Shown: in pieces, positions 15,846-25,794 of the stretch | How the letters are laid out: each line of letters starts with the position of its first letter | How positions within the stretch are numbered: position 1 is the first letter of the stretch | Assembly: GCA_019359375.1 (NCBI GenBank) | Contig: JAHHHL010000006.1 | Coordinates: 123,748-187,747 of the forward strand | DNA: 64,000 nucleotides | Direction: 5' to 3' | DNA from: Lyngbya sp. HA4199-MV5 | GTDB taxonomy: Bacteria > Cyanobacteriota > Cyanobacteriia > Leptolyngbyales > Leptolyngbyaceae | Translations under genes and position numbers: made by a program | The notes under the pieces: generated by a model | What the model was told of the DNA's origin: nothing | Databases searched by the model: none | Seen by the model: only the letters and a program-made list of their open reading frames with translations

Positions 15846-16643
15846 CTAACCACCTTGCTTCCCAAACGTCAAAATGTGCTGTTGCGGTAAGGTTTCCTTC
15901 GTTGCTAGCCAGGTTAGCCCTACGGCAGTCATTTCTCTACGTACTTGTCTCTGAGTCATTTTGTGCAGCGCTTTGATCGGAATCAGGGGATTTTCGCCAC
16001 GATATTCCACTAAAACAACACGCCCGCTGGGTTTGAGTGCTTGCGCGATCGCCGTCATCATTTCTTGGGGATGGTCAAACTCGTGATAGGCATCAACCAG
16101 CAGCGCCAGGTCGATCGAGGCAGCCTTCAAATTTGGATTCGTGATACTGCCTGACACTGTTTCGACATTCGTGATCTTTTTCTCTTGCTTGACGGCATTC
16201 ACAATCTCCAGCATTTCGGGCTGTATATCCACTGCCAGCACCTTTCCCTGCGGCACCAAAGGACTTAATCGAAAGCTAAAGTAACCCGTTCCAGCGCCAA
16301 TATCAGTAACCACATCGGTAGGCTTCAGGTTTAGGGCGTTGATCAAAGTCTGCGGCTGCTCTTCTCGCTCTCGATTGGGACGCTCTAGCCAACCCGCACC
16401 GAGATGCCCCATCACTTGAGCGATTTCTCTACCCATGTAAACTTTGCCGATCCCGTCTCGACTGGGTGTTTTTTGCTGATAGACAGAATCGGCAATCGGC
16501 GTAGATGGTGATGGGGCGATCGCCGTTGGTGCAGGCAACACCTGACAACCAGATAGCAGCACTGCAAAGCAGACCACTAGGATCAGCACGTCCCTGGGAA
16601 GCGTCTTCTGCACCCAGCACAACCAACGCTTTGTCATAAACAT
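15846..16643 (-). CDS. Lipoprotein-like class I SAM-dependent methyltransferase
   Basis: 265 residues from the ATG at 16643 (MFMTKRWLC); the ATG at 16637 is also possible. A hydrophobic segment ends in a lipobox-like LLSGC, suggesting export and lipid attachment. The remainder is a Rossmann methyltransferase: VVTDIGAGTGYFSF (motif I), VLAVDIQPEMLEI (acidic end of strand 2), LALLVDAYHEF, and the C-terminal GRVVLVEYRGENP. A SAM-dependent enzyme outside the cytoplasm is unusual because SAM is cytoplasmic. It starts seven bases after the ppc stop, so the two are probably co-transcribed. The substrate is unknown. Confidence 0.8.
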   Translation of the reverse strand: MFMTKRWLCWVQKTLPRDVLILVVCFAVLLSGCQVLPAPTAIAPSPSTPIADSVYQQKTPSRDGIGKVYMGREIAQVMGHLGAGWLERPNREREEQPQTLINALNLKPTDVVTDIGAGTGYFSFRLSPLVPQGKVLAVDIQPEMLEIVNAVKQEKKITNVETVSGSITNPNLKAASIDLALLVDAYHEFDHPQEMMTAIAQALKPSGRVVLVEYRGENPLIPIKALHKMTQRQVRREMTAVGLTWLATKETLPQQHILTFGKQGG

Positions 16644-16650
16644 GCCTAAA

Positions 16651-19600
16651 TTAGCCTGTATTCCGCATACCAGCGGCGATGCCATTGATGGTGAGCAGGG
16701 CACCCCGCAGCAGTTCACCTTTGCTGTAGCGCGATCGCACCACTCCAGTCACCGCTTCAGTATTGTGTTGCCGTAACCGCTTGAGCAACGACACTTGCAG
16801 GAATCCAAGGGGAACGATCGTGCCATTGCGTAGCTGCACCGATCGTTGCAAATCGGGATCGCCATCTAGCAGGCGCTTGTGTCCTGTAATAGCAAGCACC
16901 ATATCGCGGGTGAGATGATACTCGTTGGCAATTTGCTCGTAAACAGGCTCTAAACGTGCTTTGTCTTCTGGTTTAGCCAGTTCACGCACGTAGTGCCCAG
17001 CAATTTGCAAATCGACTTTTGAGAGCGTCATTTCGACCTTAGAAATCGCCATTTTGAAAAAGGGCCATTTGAAGTAGAAGTAGCGCAATAGCTTCAGGTG
17101 CTCTTCCGGTTGCTCGATGAGAAAGTCTTGGAGAGCCGTGCCCATACCGTACCAGGCAGGCAGCAGAAACCGACTTTGTGTCCAGCTAAAAACCCAGGGA
17201 ATGGCTCGTAACCCGCTAAGGTCTTTCTTGCCACCGCCACGACGGGCGGGACGGGAGCTAATTTGAAGTTGACTGATTTCTTCGATCGGCGTAACCTGCA
17301 AGAAAAAGTCCAGAAAGTCCGGCTGCTCGTAGATGAGGGCACGGTAATGGATGCGCGATCGGTCTGCCAGCTCTTCCATAATTTCGTGCCAGGGCTGGAT
17401 GTCGTCAAACCCGGTGCGGAGCAAGCTACCTTGAATGACGGCTGTTGTGACGGTTTCCAGGTTGTACAGCGCCAGTTCCGGCAGCGAATACTTGGATGCC
17501 AGTACTTCACCCTGCTCGGTAATCTTGATGCGACCATTCACGCTGCGACCGGGTTGCGCCAGGATGGCTTCGTAGGCAGGACCGCCACCGCGACCCACCG
17601 ACCCACCGCGACCGTGGAAGATGCGGAGCGCGACATCAAAGCTTTCAGCAACGGTCTGCAATGCCTGTTGCGCCTTGTGGATCTCCCAACTACTGCTCAG
17701 AAACCCAGAATCTTTGTTGCTATCTGAGTAGCCCAGCATGACCTCTTGCAACGAGGGTGCCTGTGCCTCTAGCTGAGCAAAGCCGCCCGCTAGCACCGCC
17801 CGGTAGAGCGGCAACTCAAACAAAAGCTTCAGGACAGACGGTGCCTTTTGCAGATCCTCAACGGTCTCAAACAAGGGAACGACATGGAGTGAGCTGTTGC
17901 CCGTCGCCGGATCGTAAAGCCCTGCTTCTTTTGCCAGCAAGAGGACTTCCAGAAGGTCACTCACCTCGTGGCTCATGCTGATGACGTAGGTGTTGCAAAC
18001 TTCAGTGCCAAACTCTTGCTGGAGTCGCCGCACCATGCGAAAGGTTTCGACGGTTTCTCGCGCTTTGTCTGAGAAATGCAGCTCAGTGGGAATCAACGGT
18101 CGGCGCGTTTGCAGTTCTGTAGCAAGCCAGAGGGTGCGTTCGGGTTCAGTTAGCTCGTTGTAGGGCTTGGACAGGATTTGCAGGTAGTCAACGATTTCGC
18201 TGAGGGTATCGGAGTGGCGGGTGCTTTCCTGCCGAATGTCGAGGTGCGCCAGGTTAAAGCCGTAGATTTCGACCTGGCAAATCAGCGTCTCCAGATCCCG
18301 GCAGCTTAGCCCCGTTTCAGTAAGGCTGCGCTCGATGAGCCGGAGTTCTGCTAAGAACGCTTCACCAGAACTATAGATGGTGTTGGGGTTGCAGTCGGGT
18401 TCGTCTCCGCGCAGGCAATCGCTGTTGTTGATGATGGCGTTGCGATCGCGCGTATTTTCCAGCCGCTTCTGGATATAGGACAACTTCAGCCGATAGGGTT
18501 CCTGCCGATAGCGGATCGCTAATTGATCGTAGATTGCGGGCATTTGAAGCTGGTCTTGCTCCAGCGATTCCAGCAAGTCGGGCAACACATCGCTCCAGTG
18601 CAGTGACAGGCTCAGCAAATCCTTTAACCGATGCACCGACTGAATGTATTTTTCCAGCACCATGCCCCGCTGATAGCACGCCGTTTGCCAGGTAATTTGG
18701 GGCGTGACGGAGGGGTTGCCATCGCGATCGGAGCCAACCCAGGAGCCAAACTTACAAAAGTTATTGCTGGGGGGTGTCATGGCTGGGAACGAGGCATGCA
18801 GGGCTTGCTTAAACCGCTGGTAAAGCTGCGGAATGGCATCAAACAGCACTTCCTGAAAATAGTGGAGCGTATAGTCCACTTCATCCAGCACGGTGGGCTT
18901 AAACTGATGCAGTTCATCGGTGCGCCACCAGAGTCGAATTTCTTCAGTCAGTTGTTCGCGCAAAACCTCGGCTTCCCAAGATGCAGCGGGAAGACCCTGA
19001 GAATTGAGCCGATCTTCGACGTGATCAAGCTGTCGCAAAATCCGCGCAATGCGGCGTTGCTTATCCCGAATGGTATGACGGACGATTTCCGTGGGATGAG
19101 CGGTGAAGACCAGTCGAATATCTAACTGGCTAATTAAATTTTGGATGTGCTGCGGCGGCACATTCAGGCTGCGAAGCTTGGGAAACAGCCAGTGAAAGGT
19201 GCCCATTTCTTTGCGGGCTTCTGGGTCTTGCAGGCTTTTTTCGAGCAGATCGGCTTCGAGTCTGCCCATGGGTGTTGACGACTCCCCGTTAGAACCGGGA
19301 TAGCCCGCGATCGCCGCACTCGGATCAACCCCCACTGACGAAGCGGTATCCCGCGAGGCCCGGTACTGCTGCTGCTGGTCGCGCTGTTCGTAGTGCTGCT
19401 CGACAATATTAATTAACTGAAAGTAAAGCGCAAAGGCACGCGCTGCTCGAATTGCCTCGTTAAGATCCAGCCGTTCCACGACCTTGAGTACTTCTGACTC
19501 TAAAAAGCTGGGAGCCTGTCCTTCGGGTGAGCACAGGTCGCGCAACTGGTTCAGCAGATCGACCAGTTCTTGACCGCATTCCTGTTGCAGCACAAACGCC

Positions 19601-19740
19601 CACAAGTCTTCAATAATCTTGAGTCGATGCCGCAAAAATAGATCAGATGTAGATGTCACGGGGATTGCCTCGGATGCTCTGGATTCGGTCGCCGTGCTGA
19701 GACCCAATCCATCATCTGACGAAGGTCTTGTCGAACTCAT
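16651..19740 (-). CDS. ppc: Phosphoenolpyruvate carboxylase
   Basis: Cytoplasmic enzyme that adds bicarbonate to PEP to give oxaloacetate, the main anaplerotic carbon-fixing step in cyanobacteria. It is full length (1029 aa; cyanobacterial enzymes are about this size). Landmarks are the catalytic His in [25 protein letters not shown], the Gly-rich [18 protein letters not shown], the Arg/Gly segment [12 protein letters not shown], and the conserved end AAGMRNTG. A poorly conserved Ser/Thr-rich first ~35 residues precede the core. The methyltransferase gene follows after seven bases. Confidence 0.97.
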   Translation of the reverse strand: MSSTRPSSDDGLGLSTATESRASEAIPVTSTSDLFLRHRLKIIEDLWAFVLQQECGQELVDLLNQLRDLCSPEGQAPSFLESEVLKVVERLDLNEAIRAARAFALYFQLINIVEQHYEQRDQQQQYRASRDTASSVGVDPSAAIAGYPGSNGESSTPMGRLEADLLEKSLQDPEARKEMGTFHWLFPKLRSLNVPPQHIQNLISQLDIRLVFTAHPTEIVRHTIRDKQRRIARILRQLDHVEDRLNSQGLPAASWEAEVLREQLTEEIRLWWRTDELHQFKPTVLDEVDYTLHYFQEVLFDAIPQLYQRFKQALHASFPAMTPPSNNFCKFGSWVGSDRDGNPSVTPQITWQTACYQRGMVLEKYIQSVHRLKDLLSLSLHWSDVLPDLLESLEQDQLQMPAIYDQLAIRYRQEPYRLKLSYIQKRLENTRDRNAIINNSDCLRGDEPDCNPNTIYSSGEAFLAELRLIERSLTETGLSCRDLETLICQVEIYGFNLAHLDIRQESTRHSDTLSEIVDYLQILSKPYNELTEPERTLWLATELQTRRPLIPTELHFSDKARETVETFRMVRRLQQEFGTEVCNTYVISMSHEVSDLLEVLLLAKEAGLYDPATGNSSLHVVPLFETVEDLQKAPSVLKLLFELPLYRAVLAGGFAQLEAQAPSLQEVMLGYSDSNKDSGFLSSSWEIHKAQQALQTVAESFDVALRIFHGRGGSVGRGGGPAYEAILAQPGRSVNGRIKITEQGEVLASKYSLPELALYNLETVTTAVIQGSLLRTGFDDIQPWHEIMEELADRSRIHYRALIYEQPDFLDFFLQVTPIEEISQLQISSRPARRGGGKKDLSGLRAIPWVFSWTQSRFLLPAWYGMGTALQDFLIEQPEEHLKLLRYFYFKWPFFKMAISKVEMTLSKVDLQIAGHYVRELAKPEDKARLEPVYEQIANEYHLTRDMVLAITGHKRLLDGDPDLQRSVQLRNGTIVPLGFLQVSLLKRLRQHNTEAVTGVVRSRYSKGELLRGALLTINGIAAGMRNTG

Positions 19741-19839
19741 GGGGCTGCTCTTATCAAAGATCTTTCAATAATTCTATGGGGTAATCCTCCGTTTTGTGGT
19801 TTCAGGAGAACCAAATTGTTACTTAGGAGCCAAATGGGG

Positions 19840-20085
19840 CTAAGAAGCGGCGCGATCGTCCGGATCCGTCGGCTTCTCGTGGGGGAAATGAAGCACAGGG
19901 AGTCGATCGCCACGAAAGATTTCTTCACTTAATAGCCCCAGTTCTTGAATGGCTTTGGCAACAACGTGACTGCCCACCAACGCTACGAGTACTGGAGCTG
20001 TCGCCAGACTTAGCAAAACGTCTGGAGAAATCAACGGTGCTGCATTGGACTCGATCGAAGAAGCGGATTGTTCAGAAGATGGCAT
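19840..20085 (-). CDS. Small hypothetical protein, 81 aa
   Basis: From the ATG at 20085 it reads MPSSEQSASSIESNAAPLIS, then a hydrophobic helix (PDVLLSLATAPVLVALVGSH), then AKAIQELGLLSEEIFRGDRL and LPVLHFPHEKP. This looks like a small single-helix protein of a type I recall in other cyanobacteria, with no known function. The ORF-track start is 40 residues earlier and gives an unlikely N-terminus. It sits 100 bp upstream of ppc on the same strand. Confidence 0.6.
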   Translation of the reverse strand: MPSSEQSASSIESNAAPLISPDVLLSLATAPVLVALVGSHVVAKAIQELGLLSEEIFRGDRLPVLHFPHEKPTDPDDRAAS

Positions 20086-20433
20086 AATCAAAAGCTCGTG
20101 AAGGTGAGAAACATGAATCGGTAGCCCGTGCAAAGAGTCTGTGCTGATTTTCTTCTGTACTGAATGTCTTCTGCGCTGCTTGTTCACCAGGGCAACTGCT
20201 ATCAAGGGACTTCTGACCCAGTTCTCCCAACTGAACTATCAGAAGGCAATCTCGCTAAGATTGTGGTGCAGTTTCGTTCAATACGATTCGCTTTGAAACC
20301 AGACTTTATGACTAGAGTTACAGAGAAACTGCGCCAAAGCTCTGGGTATATGTTATCTCTATGGGGCAAATGACGGTGGGGCAAATGACGGTACCTCACG
20401 TTTCTGAATCACGTCGCAATTGTTAAGGCGCTC
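20086..20433. other. Divergent intergenic region
   Basis: About 350 bp between divergent genes; it should hold promoters for both, though I cannot mark them. A 15-bp tandem duplication, TGGGGCAAATGACGG, lies at 20362-20391. The ORF at 20164-20373 has no recognisable features. Confidence 0.5.
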
Positions 20434-23400
20434 ATGCTGGATGTACATGGACACAATGCTTCCTCTGCTCATGCCAAACGCTCTCCGATGGGGAACGGCA
20501 CGTCGCTCACCCATTGGCTCCAGCAGCAGTTGGCTGTGTCACACCTGCAAGTAAAAAGTAAGCTGCGTGGCAACAATCTCTATCTGTTGTTTGAGGGGCA
20601 GCCATGTCCAGAGCAAGCTGCCATTGTTCCTCCCTTGGCTACCGCACTTTCAACGGCGATGATCGCGCAGTTACTGCCGCCTCAATCGCCTCCTGTCTAT
20701 CGAGTCATCGTCTACGGGCGGGAGCCACAGCAGCCGAAGCCTGCATGGGCAGAGTCCTTTGTGCCGATCGTCGATCGCGCCGCCTCACCCCAACCTGCCG
20801 AGTCGAATAGTTCGCGATCGCTCTCAGAAATTGCTGGCTTTAACGCTCAGGATTGCAACGTACAGGCATCAGGTCTTTCGGTGCTGAATGCCGCACGTTT
20901 AGGACAACCAGACGCGATCGCCCACTACCTGAGCGAAACCCTGAGCGCGCTAGGAGTCTCCGTCCGCGTTCGTTTAGAAAAACCCCAACCACCTGCCCAA
21001 CCAGCCTCCTCCCCCACTCCCGACTCCCCACTCCCCACTCCCCCAAAACGCCTTTTTGTTGCCTGCGAATCTGCCTACAGCCCCGATCCATTCCTGTTTG
21101 CCGAGCCGATCGCGCAGCACCTGCGGGCATTGGAACTCAAAGGCTTTCAGGATGCCGTTGTCTTTGGACAGGTCGCTGGTGAAGCCAGTCCTGAGTGGGT
21201 GCTACGCGTTGATCTAACCCCACCCGATGACATGCTAAAGGCGTGGGCACGCTGGGGCGATGTGCAGGCGATTACCCGCTTGCTCGATCGGGTGCTACGC
21301 GCTGAAAAGGTACAAACCTCAGCGCTGCTGAAAGAAGCAACACTACACTTAACGTGCCGAAGCACCCAGCCCTCTGCACCCGATAAGCTGACGACGATCG
21401 CCGCGATCGTCCCCCTACTCGAATCGCTTTCGCCCCAAGGTCTTCGTGCTGCCACACTCTATGGCTTTGCCTATCAGGACGGTAGCGCTGATTTATTAAG
21501 TGACTCCACAGCCCCTGCGCCTGCCTGGGTGCATTGGCTGGATCTGTCTGCTGACCCCCAGCCGCGATCGACGCTTGATCTGGCACAGGAAGGAAATCTG
21601 GACGCGATCGCCTTCTTGCTGACGCGCATGTTGAACCCCGACCTGGATCGCACCCTGGCAACCGGAGGCATTCGGGTACAGGTACGGCTCAAAGGCGACC
21701 TGCTGCATATTATGGGCGAAGCACCAATCTGCCCTGCTCAAAACCAGATGGGGTCAGCGATCGCCCGCTTTTTGAAGCCCTTGCAAATCCCAACGATCAC
21801 AGGGATTCGGGTGTATGGTCGTCGGTCTGGGCAAAAGCAACCCCTTTGGAGCTACGGGGTCGATTTTGGTACGCGCGATCGCCTGGTGCCCGAAGCAACT
21901 CCAGAGTTTGCGGTGTCTGAGGCGTATGTGGGTGATTTGCTCTCGCCGCCCGGTGCCCTTGTACTGCGGACAGAACACCCATCGGATACGCCACCGTCGT
22001 TTCTCGCCACGCTGCTTGAAAGCCTCCTGCAGCGGGTGCGGCAACCCCTGGTCTGGTCGCAACTGTTTATACCGTTAGATCCCACGCAGCGGAACATTCC
22101 CCTAACCCATGCGTTGAGTGCGCCAGAGTTAACAGCCAATCGCAGCTTGAAGGTGGCTGTTGTGTGGGGCGCGATCGGTTTACTGCTGGTGGTGCAATCT
22201 GATTGGTTGCTCAGCCGCTGGCTTAAACTAGCGCCGATCGCGTCTAGCCAACCTTCGCCAACGGTGCTTCCTTCAGCGCCCCCTTCGATCGCCCCTGCAT
22301 CCAACGATTCTCCCTTTGCAAAGCTGTCTCTAAAGCAACGTAAGGCAGGCGATCAAACGGCTTTTAATGGCTCCGGCTTTACTCAATCAGGTGCCTCTAC
22401 AGAAACACAGCCTTTAGACGGCTCGGCTCAAGAGCCAGCCAATGCTCAAAGCACGCTTCCGGCTTCCCCGCTTCGTCCCAAAGCCAGCAGCCTGACCCAG
22501 GGGTTAGAGAGGTATCCCACCTTTAACAGCCGCCAGCTTGACGAGAAGCTTGCCCTGTATCAAGGCTACCTCCGCGAGTACGGCACTCCTGATGTGCTCA
22601 TTATTGGCAGTTCACGCGCCTTGAGAGGCGTTGATCCAATCGCCCTCCAAAAAGCGCTGGCTGACCAGGGCTACACCGGAACCAAAATCTTTAACTTTGG
22701 GGTGAATGGTGCTACGGCTCAAGTGGTGGATGCGATCGTGCGTCAAATGCTGCCAGCGGATAAGTTGCCCAAGCTCATTGTGTGGGCGGATGGGGCGCGT
22801 GCGTTTAATAGCGGTCGTCCAGATGTCACCTATAACGGTATGGTGGCATCAGATGGCTGCAGAACTCTGGCAGCAGGCAAACCACCCATTCCTGGTACTG
22901 CTGTAGCGCAGGTGCCAGATGGAGCTAAACGTGCTGAACCCGCTCCAGAAACCTCTGTTACTGAAGAGCCACCAACGTCTTTGTCGGGTGGGTATCAAAC
23001 GGTCAACCAGGAACTCAACCGACGTTTAATGGCTCTGTCGGCTCTGTACATGCAGCGTGACCAGTTCAAAACACGCTTACGGGATGGTGTGGTGAGCTTG
23101 CTTCCTCAACGTGCGCTTGATTTAGCGTTTGGCAGCGCGATCGCGCCCAACATGCTCAGCGAGGCGACCAGTCCTGGTGCAGCGGCGAGTGATCCGACAT
23201 CCGTTCTTTCTGAAGGGCAGAGCGCGATCGACCTGGATGGGTTCTTGCCGTTAGCCAACCAATTTAACCCAGCCACTTACTACCAAAAATACGCCAGAGT
23301 CAACGGAGACTACGATACCGATTACGACTCGTTCAGCCTGGAAGGCAACCAAACTCAAGCCCTGACCAATCTGGCTCAGTTCAGTCAAGAGCACCAGATT

Positions 23401-23655
23401 CCGCTCATTTTCGTCAACTTGCCCTTGACGAACGATTACCTCGATCCTACACGCAAGCGGCACGAAGACACATTTCAGCAACAGATGCTGCGGCTTTCGA
23501 CCCAGTTGGGCTTTGTCTACCGTGATCTTGGGCAAGCATTTGTGGCTCAACCCCATTATTTCTCAGACCCCAGCCATCTGAATCGCTATGGCGCTTACGA
23601 AGTTTCTCGACGGCTGGCAGTGGATGTCATGATTCCCTGGAATCAGGCTCGATAG
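20434..23655 (+). CDS. Large DUF1574 protein with SGNH-like C-terminal domain
   Basis: 1073 residues. The first ~560 contain about four diverged copies of a ~130-residue unit, each with an L..L..... strand, a P......I...L..L. helix and a V.VYGR.....P.W ending. One hydrophobic helix follows (VAVVWGAIGLLLVVQSDWLL, ~570-590), then a Ser/Pro-rich linker. The C-terminal ~370 residues match DUF1574, with VLIIGSSRALRGVDP and DPSHLNRYGAYEV placed like the Ser block and the Asp-His block of SGNH esterases/acyltransferases (DltD/AlgX-like). I infer an extracytoplasmic esterase or O-acyltransferase of wall or surface polymer. Residues ~185-204 (PPAQPASSPTPDSPLPTPPK) are a translated low-complexity repeat. 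Confidence 0.8.
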   Translation: MLDVHGHNASSAHAKRSPMGNGTSLTHWLQQQLAVSHLQVKSKLRGNNLYLLFEGQPCPEQAAIVPPLATALSTAMIAQLLPPQSPPVYRVIVYGREPQQPKPAWAESFVPIVDRAASPQPAESNSSRSLSEIAGFNAQDCNVQASGLSVLNAARLGQPDAIAHYLSETLSALGVSVRVRLEKPQPPAQPASSPTPDSPLPTPPKRLFVACESAYSPDPFLFAEPIAQHLRALELKGFQDAVVFGQVAGEASPEWVLRVDLTPPDDMLKAWARWGDVQAITRLLDRVLRAEKVQTSALLKEATLHLTCRSTQPSAPDKLTTIAAIVPLLESLSPQGLRAATLYGFAYQDGSADLLSDSTAPAPAWVHWLDLSADPQPRSTLDLAQEGNLDAIAFLLTRMLNPDLDRTLATGGIRVQVRLKGDLLHIMGEAPICPAQNQMGSAIARFLKPLQIPTITGIRVYGRRSGQKQPLWSYGVDFGTRDRLVPEATPEFAVSEAYVGDLLSPPGALVLRTEHPSDTPPSFLATLLESLLQRVRQPLVWSQLFIPLDPTQRNIPLTHALSAPELTANRSLKVAVVWGAIGLLLVVQSDWLLSRWLKLAPIASSQPSPTVLPSAPPSIAPASNDSPFAKLSLKQRKAGDQTAFNGSGFTQSGASTETQPLDGSAQEPANAQSTLPASPLRPKASSLTQGLERYPTFNSRQLDEKLALYQGYLREYGTPDVLIIGSSRALRGVDPIALQKALADQGYTGTKIFNFGVNGATAQVVDAIVRQMLPADKLPKLIVWADGARAFNSGRPDVTYNGMVASDGCRTLAAGKPPIPGTAVAQVPDGAKRAEPAPETSVTEEPPTSLSGGYQTVNQELNRRLMALSALYMQRDQFKTRLRDGVVSLLPQRALDLAFGSAIAPNMLSEATSPGAAASDPTSVLSEGQSAIDLDGFLPLANQFNPATYYQKYARVNGDYDTDYDSFSLEGNQTQALTNLAQFSQEHQIPLIFVNLPLTNDYLDPTRKRHEDTFQQQMLRLSTQLGFVYRDLGQAFVAQPHYFSDPSHLNRYGAYEVSRRLAVDVMIPWNQAR
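20995..21047. repeat. Low-complexity repeat inside the DUF1574 gene
   Basis: Pyrimidine-rich TCCCCCACTCCCGACTCCCC and ACTCCCCACTCCCCC units within the reading frame, translated as a Pro/Ser/Thr linker. The same units (CACTCCCCACTCCCTACTCC) form the pyrimidine arms of the intergenic blocks at 14385 and 25625. Confidence 0.7.
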
Positions 23656-24054
23656 TGATATACCAACGTTGAGTAGGACTGACGCGGTTGAAGCTTGAAG
23701 TAATTCTTTGTGTAGGAACGTTATATGTAAGTCCCTACAGACGGGAAGTAGTTCAGGTTAATTAATCCACGACCTTAGCTGCCTTAAGAAGGGAGAAGCC
23801 CCTAAAGCTCTCTTTTTTCTAGGGGCTGTCATCAATTACGGCTATACATACCTTGCAGAAAGGGTTCCAGCCCCTAGCTTTGTGTGTTGGGATGGGCGCG
23901 ACAATGCTGACACCGCAAGGTTTCGAGCTGAATTGATGCCGCGCCCTAGCAAAGCGGTGCGTTAGCAAGGGGTTGGGAGATCTCTTCTGCGTAAGTCCTG
24001 TGGTAATCTGATGCGTCAGATGGTGTACGGCACACGGGCAAAGTGACAGGTGGC
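23656..24054. other. Intergenic region carrying a MITE-like element
   Basis: About 400 bp between two plus-strand genes. The central 131 bp are copy A of the CTAG-ended element. The minus-strand ORF at 23819-24076 is a read-through of this element and its flank and matches part of the ORF at 35441-35689 only because both cover the repeat. Confidence 0.7.
23819..23949 (+). mobile_element. 131-bp MITE-like element, copy A
   Basis: Begins CTAGGGGCTGTCATCAATTA and ends with GAATTGATGCCGCGCCCTAG, whose complement is CTAGGGCGCGGCATCAATTC, so the ends are ~20-bp imperfect inverted repeats bounded by CTAG. The interior includes TTCCAGCCCCTAGC and GCAAGGTTTCGAGCT. Two more copies of the same length lie at 35441 and 36636. 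CTAG target duplications and the GTCATCAATTA ends would fit an IS5-family-derived non-autonomous element (inference). Confidence 0.85.
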
Positions 24055-25599
24055 ATGAACCCCCAACTCGAAGCATTTTTAACCAATGTGAATCGGCTCA
24101 TTCAGGTCTCTCTGTTTAAGGTTGGGGATGAGTCAATTTCGCTGCTGTGGCTGTTGAAGCTGGCGATCGCGTTTCTCATCGTCATTATCCTCTCGACCCT
24201 TTTCAAGCGGTTACTCAAAGATCGCATCCTGCTGCGCTTTGGGATGAGCCAGGGGCATCGGGAAGCCCTGTCAACCTTTCTCAGTTATGGGGTTGGCGCG
24301 CTTGGCTTTGTGGTGGTTTTGCAAGTAAATGGGCTAAACCCGGCACCGCTAGCTGTCGCGTTAGGAGGGTTGGGCATTGGTGTTGGCTTTGGGCTACAAG
24401 AAATTACCAAAAACCTCATCAGCGGGCTGACATTGCTGATTGAAGGCAAGCTTCAGGTCGGCGATTACATTGAGTTTGACGGCTTGTCTGGCTATATCAA
24501 AGAAATCTCCATGCGCTCTACCGTCATGCGTACCTTTGATGGCGGCGATGTGGTCGTGCCCAATAGCAACTTGACCAGTAACCGGGTTCTGAACTGGAGC
24601 TATAAAAGTCTGACCGGTAAGATTCACCTACCGATTAATGTCGCCTATGACAGTGACCCTATTCTGGTCACCGAAACCCTTCTAGACTCTGCCTATATGG
24701 AAGCAGCCGTGTTGCATGACCCACCGCCCAAGGTCATTTTTAAGGGGTTTGGCGACAGTTCGCTGGAATTTGACCTCTGGGTATGGGTGGCTCGGATTGA
24801 TGAGGGCATTACCGTCAGAAGCTCGTTGAACTTTATCATTGAAGACAACCTGCGCCGCATGGGACTCAAAATTCCGTTTCCCCAACGGGACTTGTGGCTA
24901 CGCAATGCGGATGCGCTCAATTTCGGCGATCGCTCTCAGCCTCGAGCAGACGGTTCACCTACAGAATCAGCCGCTAAAGGGACAGGCAAAGAGCTACCAG
25001 GCAAGACATCGGGGCAGGCGATCGCCCACCATACTCGCCAACCAATCTCCATTCGGGATTCTCTGCGCCAGCTACCACACCTCAGCATCTGTTCTGACCT
25101 GAGTTTGCGAGAGCTGATTGAAACAGGCTACCGCAAGTATTTTGCGGCCTCAGATATTGTGTTTAACGAGGGAGAGACGGGCAGCGACTTTTATCTGATC
25201 CTGTCCGGCTCGGTTGAAACGGTGGTCACTCGGCTCAACCAGTCGATCAAGGTTTACCGCGCTGGGGATGTGTTTGGCGAAGTGGCGATTATGCTCAAGC
25301 TCCCTTATGCCAGTACCGCCCGTGTGCTAGAAGATACAAGCTTGTTTGTTATTCATCAGAAAAGCTTTGAGCGCTTGTTGCAATTGCACCCGCATTTAGC
25401 CGATGTTTTCAGCCAGGAATTAACGAAAGAAACAGCTATCTACCAATCGGTGCGGCAACAGTTACAAGACCTTGGACTGCTGGCAATGGATGAGCGGCAT
25501 AACCAGTTTGTCACCTGGGTGCAAACAAGACTCAAGAGCTTCTTCCCGGTTCGATCGTCCCTCAAGCAAGAAGATACTCTCAAGAGAATTAGTTCTTAA
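24055..25599 (+). CDS. MscS-type channel with cyclic-nucleotide-binding domain (bCNG-like)
   Basis: 514 residues from the ATG at 24055; the ORF-track GTG four codons earlier is also possible. Three hydrophobic segments in the first ~120 residues end in the Gly/Ala-rich pore helix (GGLGIGVGFGLQEITKN), followed by the MscS beta domain (VGDYIEFDGLSGYIKEIS, VVVPNSNLTSNRVLNWS). A ~70-residue polar linker leads to a cyclic-nucleotide-binding fold (~345-470: FNEGETGSDFYLILSG, GDVFGEVAIM). Bacterial CNG channels of the MscS superfamily have this order. The phosphate-binding cassette reads GEVAIMLKLPYASTARV, so the Arg that normally contacts cyclic phosphate is not at its usual place. Inner-membrane, probably osmotic adjustment. 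Confidence 0.88.
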   Translation: MNPQLEAFLTNVNRLIQVSLFKVGDESISLLWLLKLAIAFLIVIILSTLFKRLLKDRILLRFGMSQGHREALSTFLSYGVGALGFVVVLQVNGLNPAPLAVALGGLGIGVGFGLQEITKNLISGLTLLIEGKLQVGDYIEFDGLSGYIKEISMRSTVMRTFDGGDVVVPNSNLTSNRVLNWSYKSLTGKIHLPINVAYDSDPILVTETLLDSAYMEAAVLHDPPPKVIFKGFGDSSLEFDLWVWVARIDEGITVRSSLNFIIEDNLRRMGLKIPFPQRDLWLRNADALNFGDRSQPRADGSPTESAAKGTGKELPGKTSGQAIAHHTRQPISIRDSLRQLPHLSICSDLSLRELIETGYRKYFAASDIVFNEGETGSDFYLILSGSVETVVTRLNQSIKVYRAGDVFGEVAIMLKLPYASTARVLEDTSLFVIHQKSFERLLQLHPHLADVFSQELTKETAIYQSVRQQLQDLGLLAMDERHNQFVTWVQTRLKSFFPVRSSLKQEDTLKRISS

Positions 25600-25624
25600 C
25601 CGTGGAGGTTCTGATATCAATGTC

Positions 25625-25735
25625 ATAGCAGGAGGCAGGAGGCAGGAGGCAGGAGTTAAAGTGATTGTCGCTTCCCCTGCCCTCCCTGCTTCCTATTCCC
25701 CACTCCCTACTCCTCACTCCCCTGATTTACCCCCC
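25625..25735. repeat. Low-complexity interspersed repeat before hisB
   Basis: AGGAGGCAGGAGGCAGGAGG purine units followed by CCCCACTCCCTACTCCTCAC pyrimidine units, in the 195-bp gap between the channel gene and hisB. Confidence 0.8.
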
Positions 25736-25794
25736 CCCTCACGCATCGTTGCCAAAATTGCCGATAATGAAGCTGTTGCCTTTCAACGACTGCC

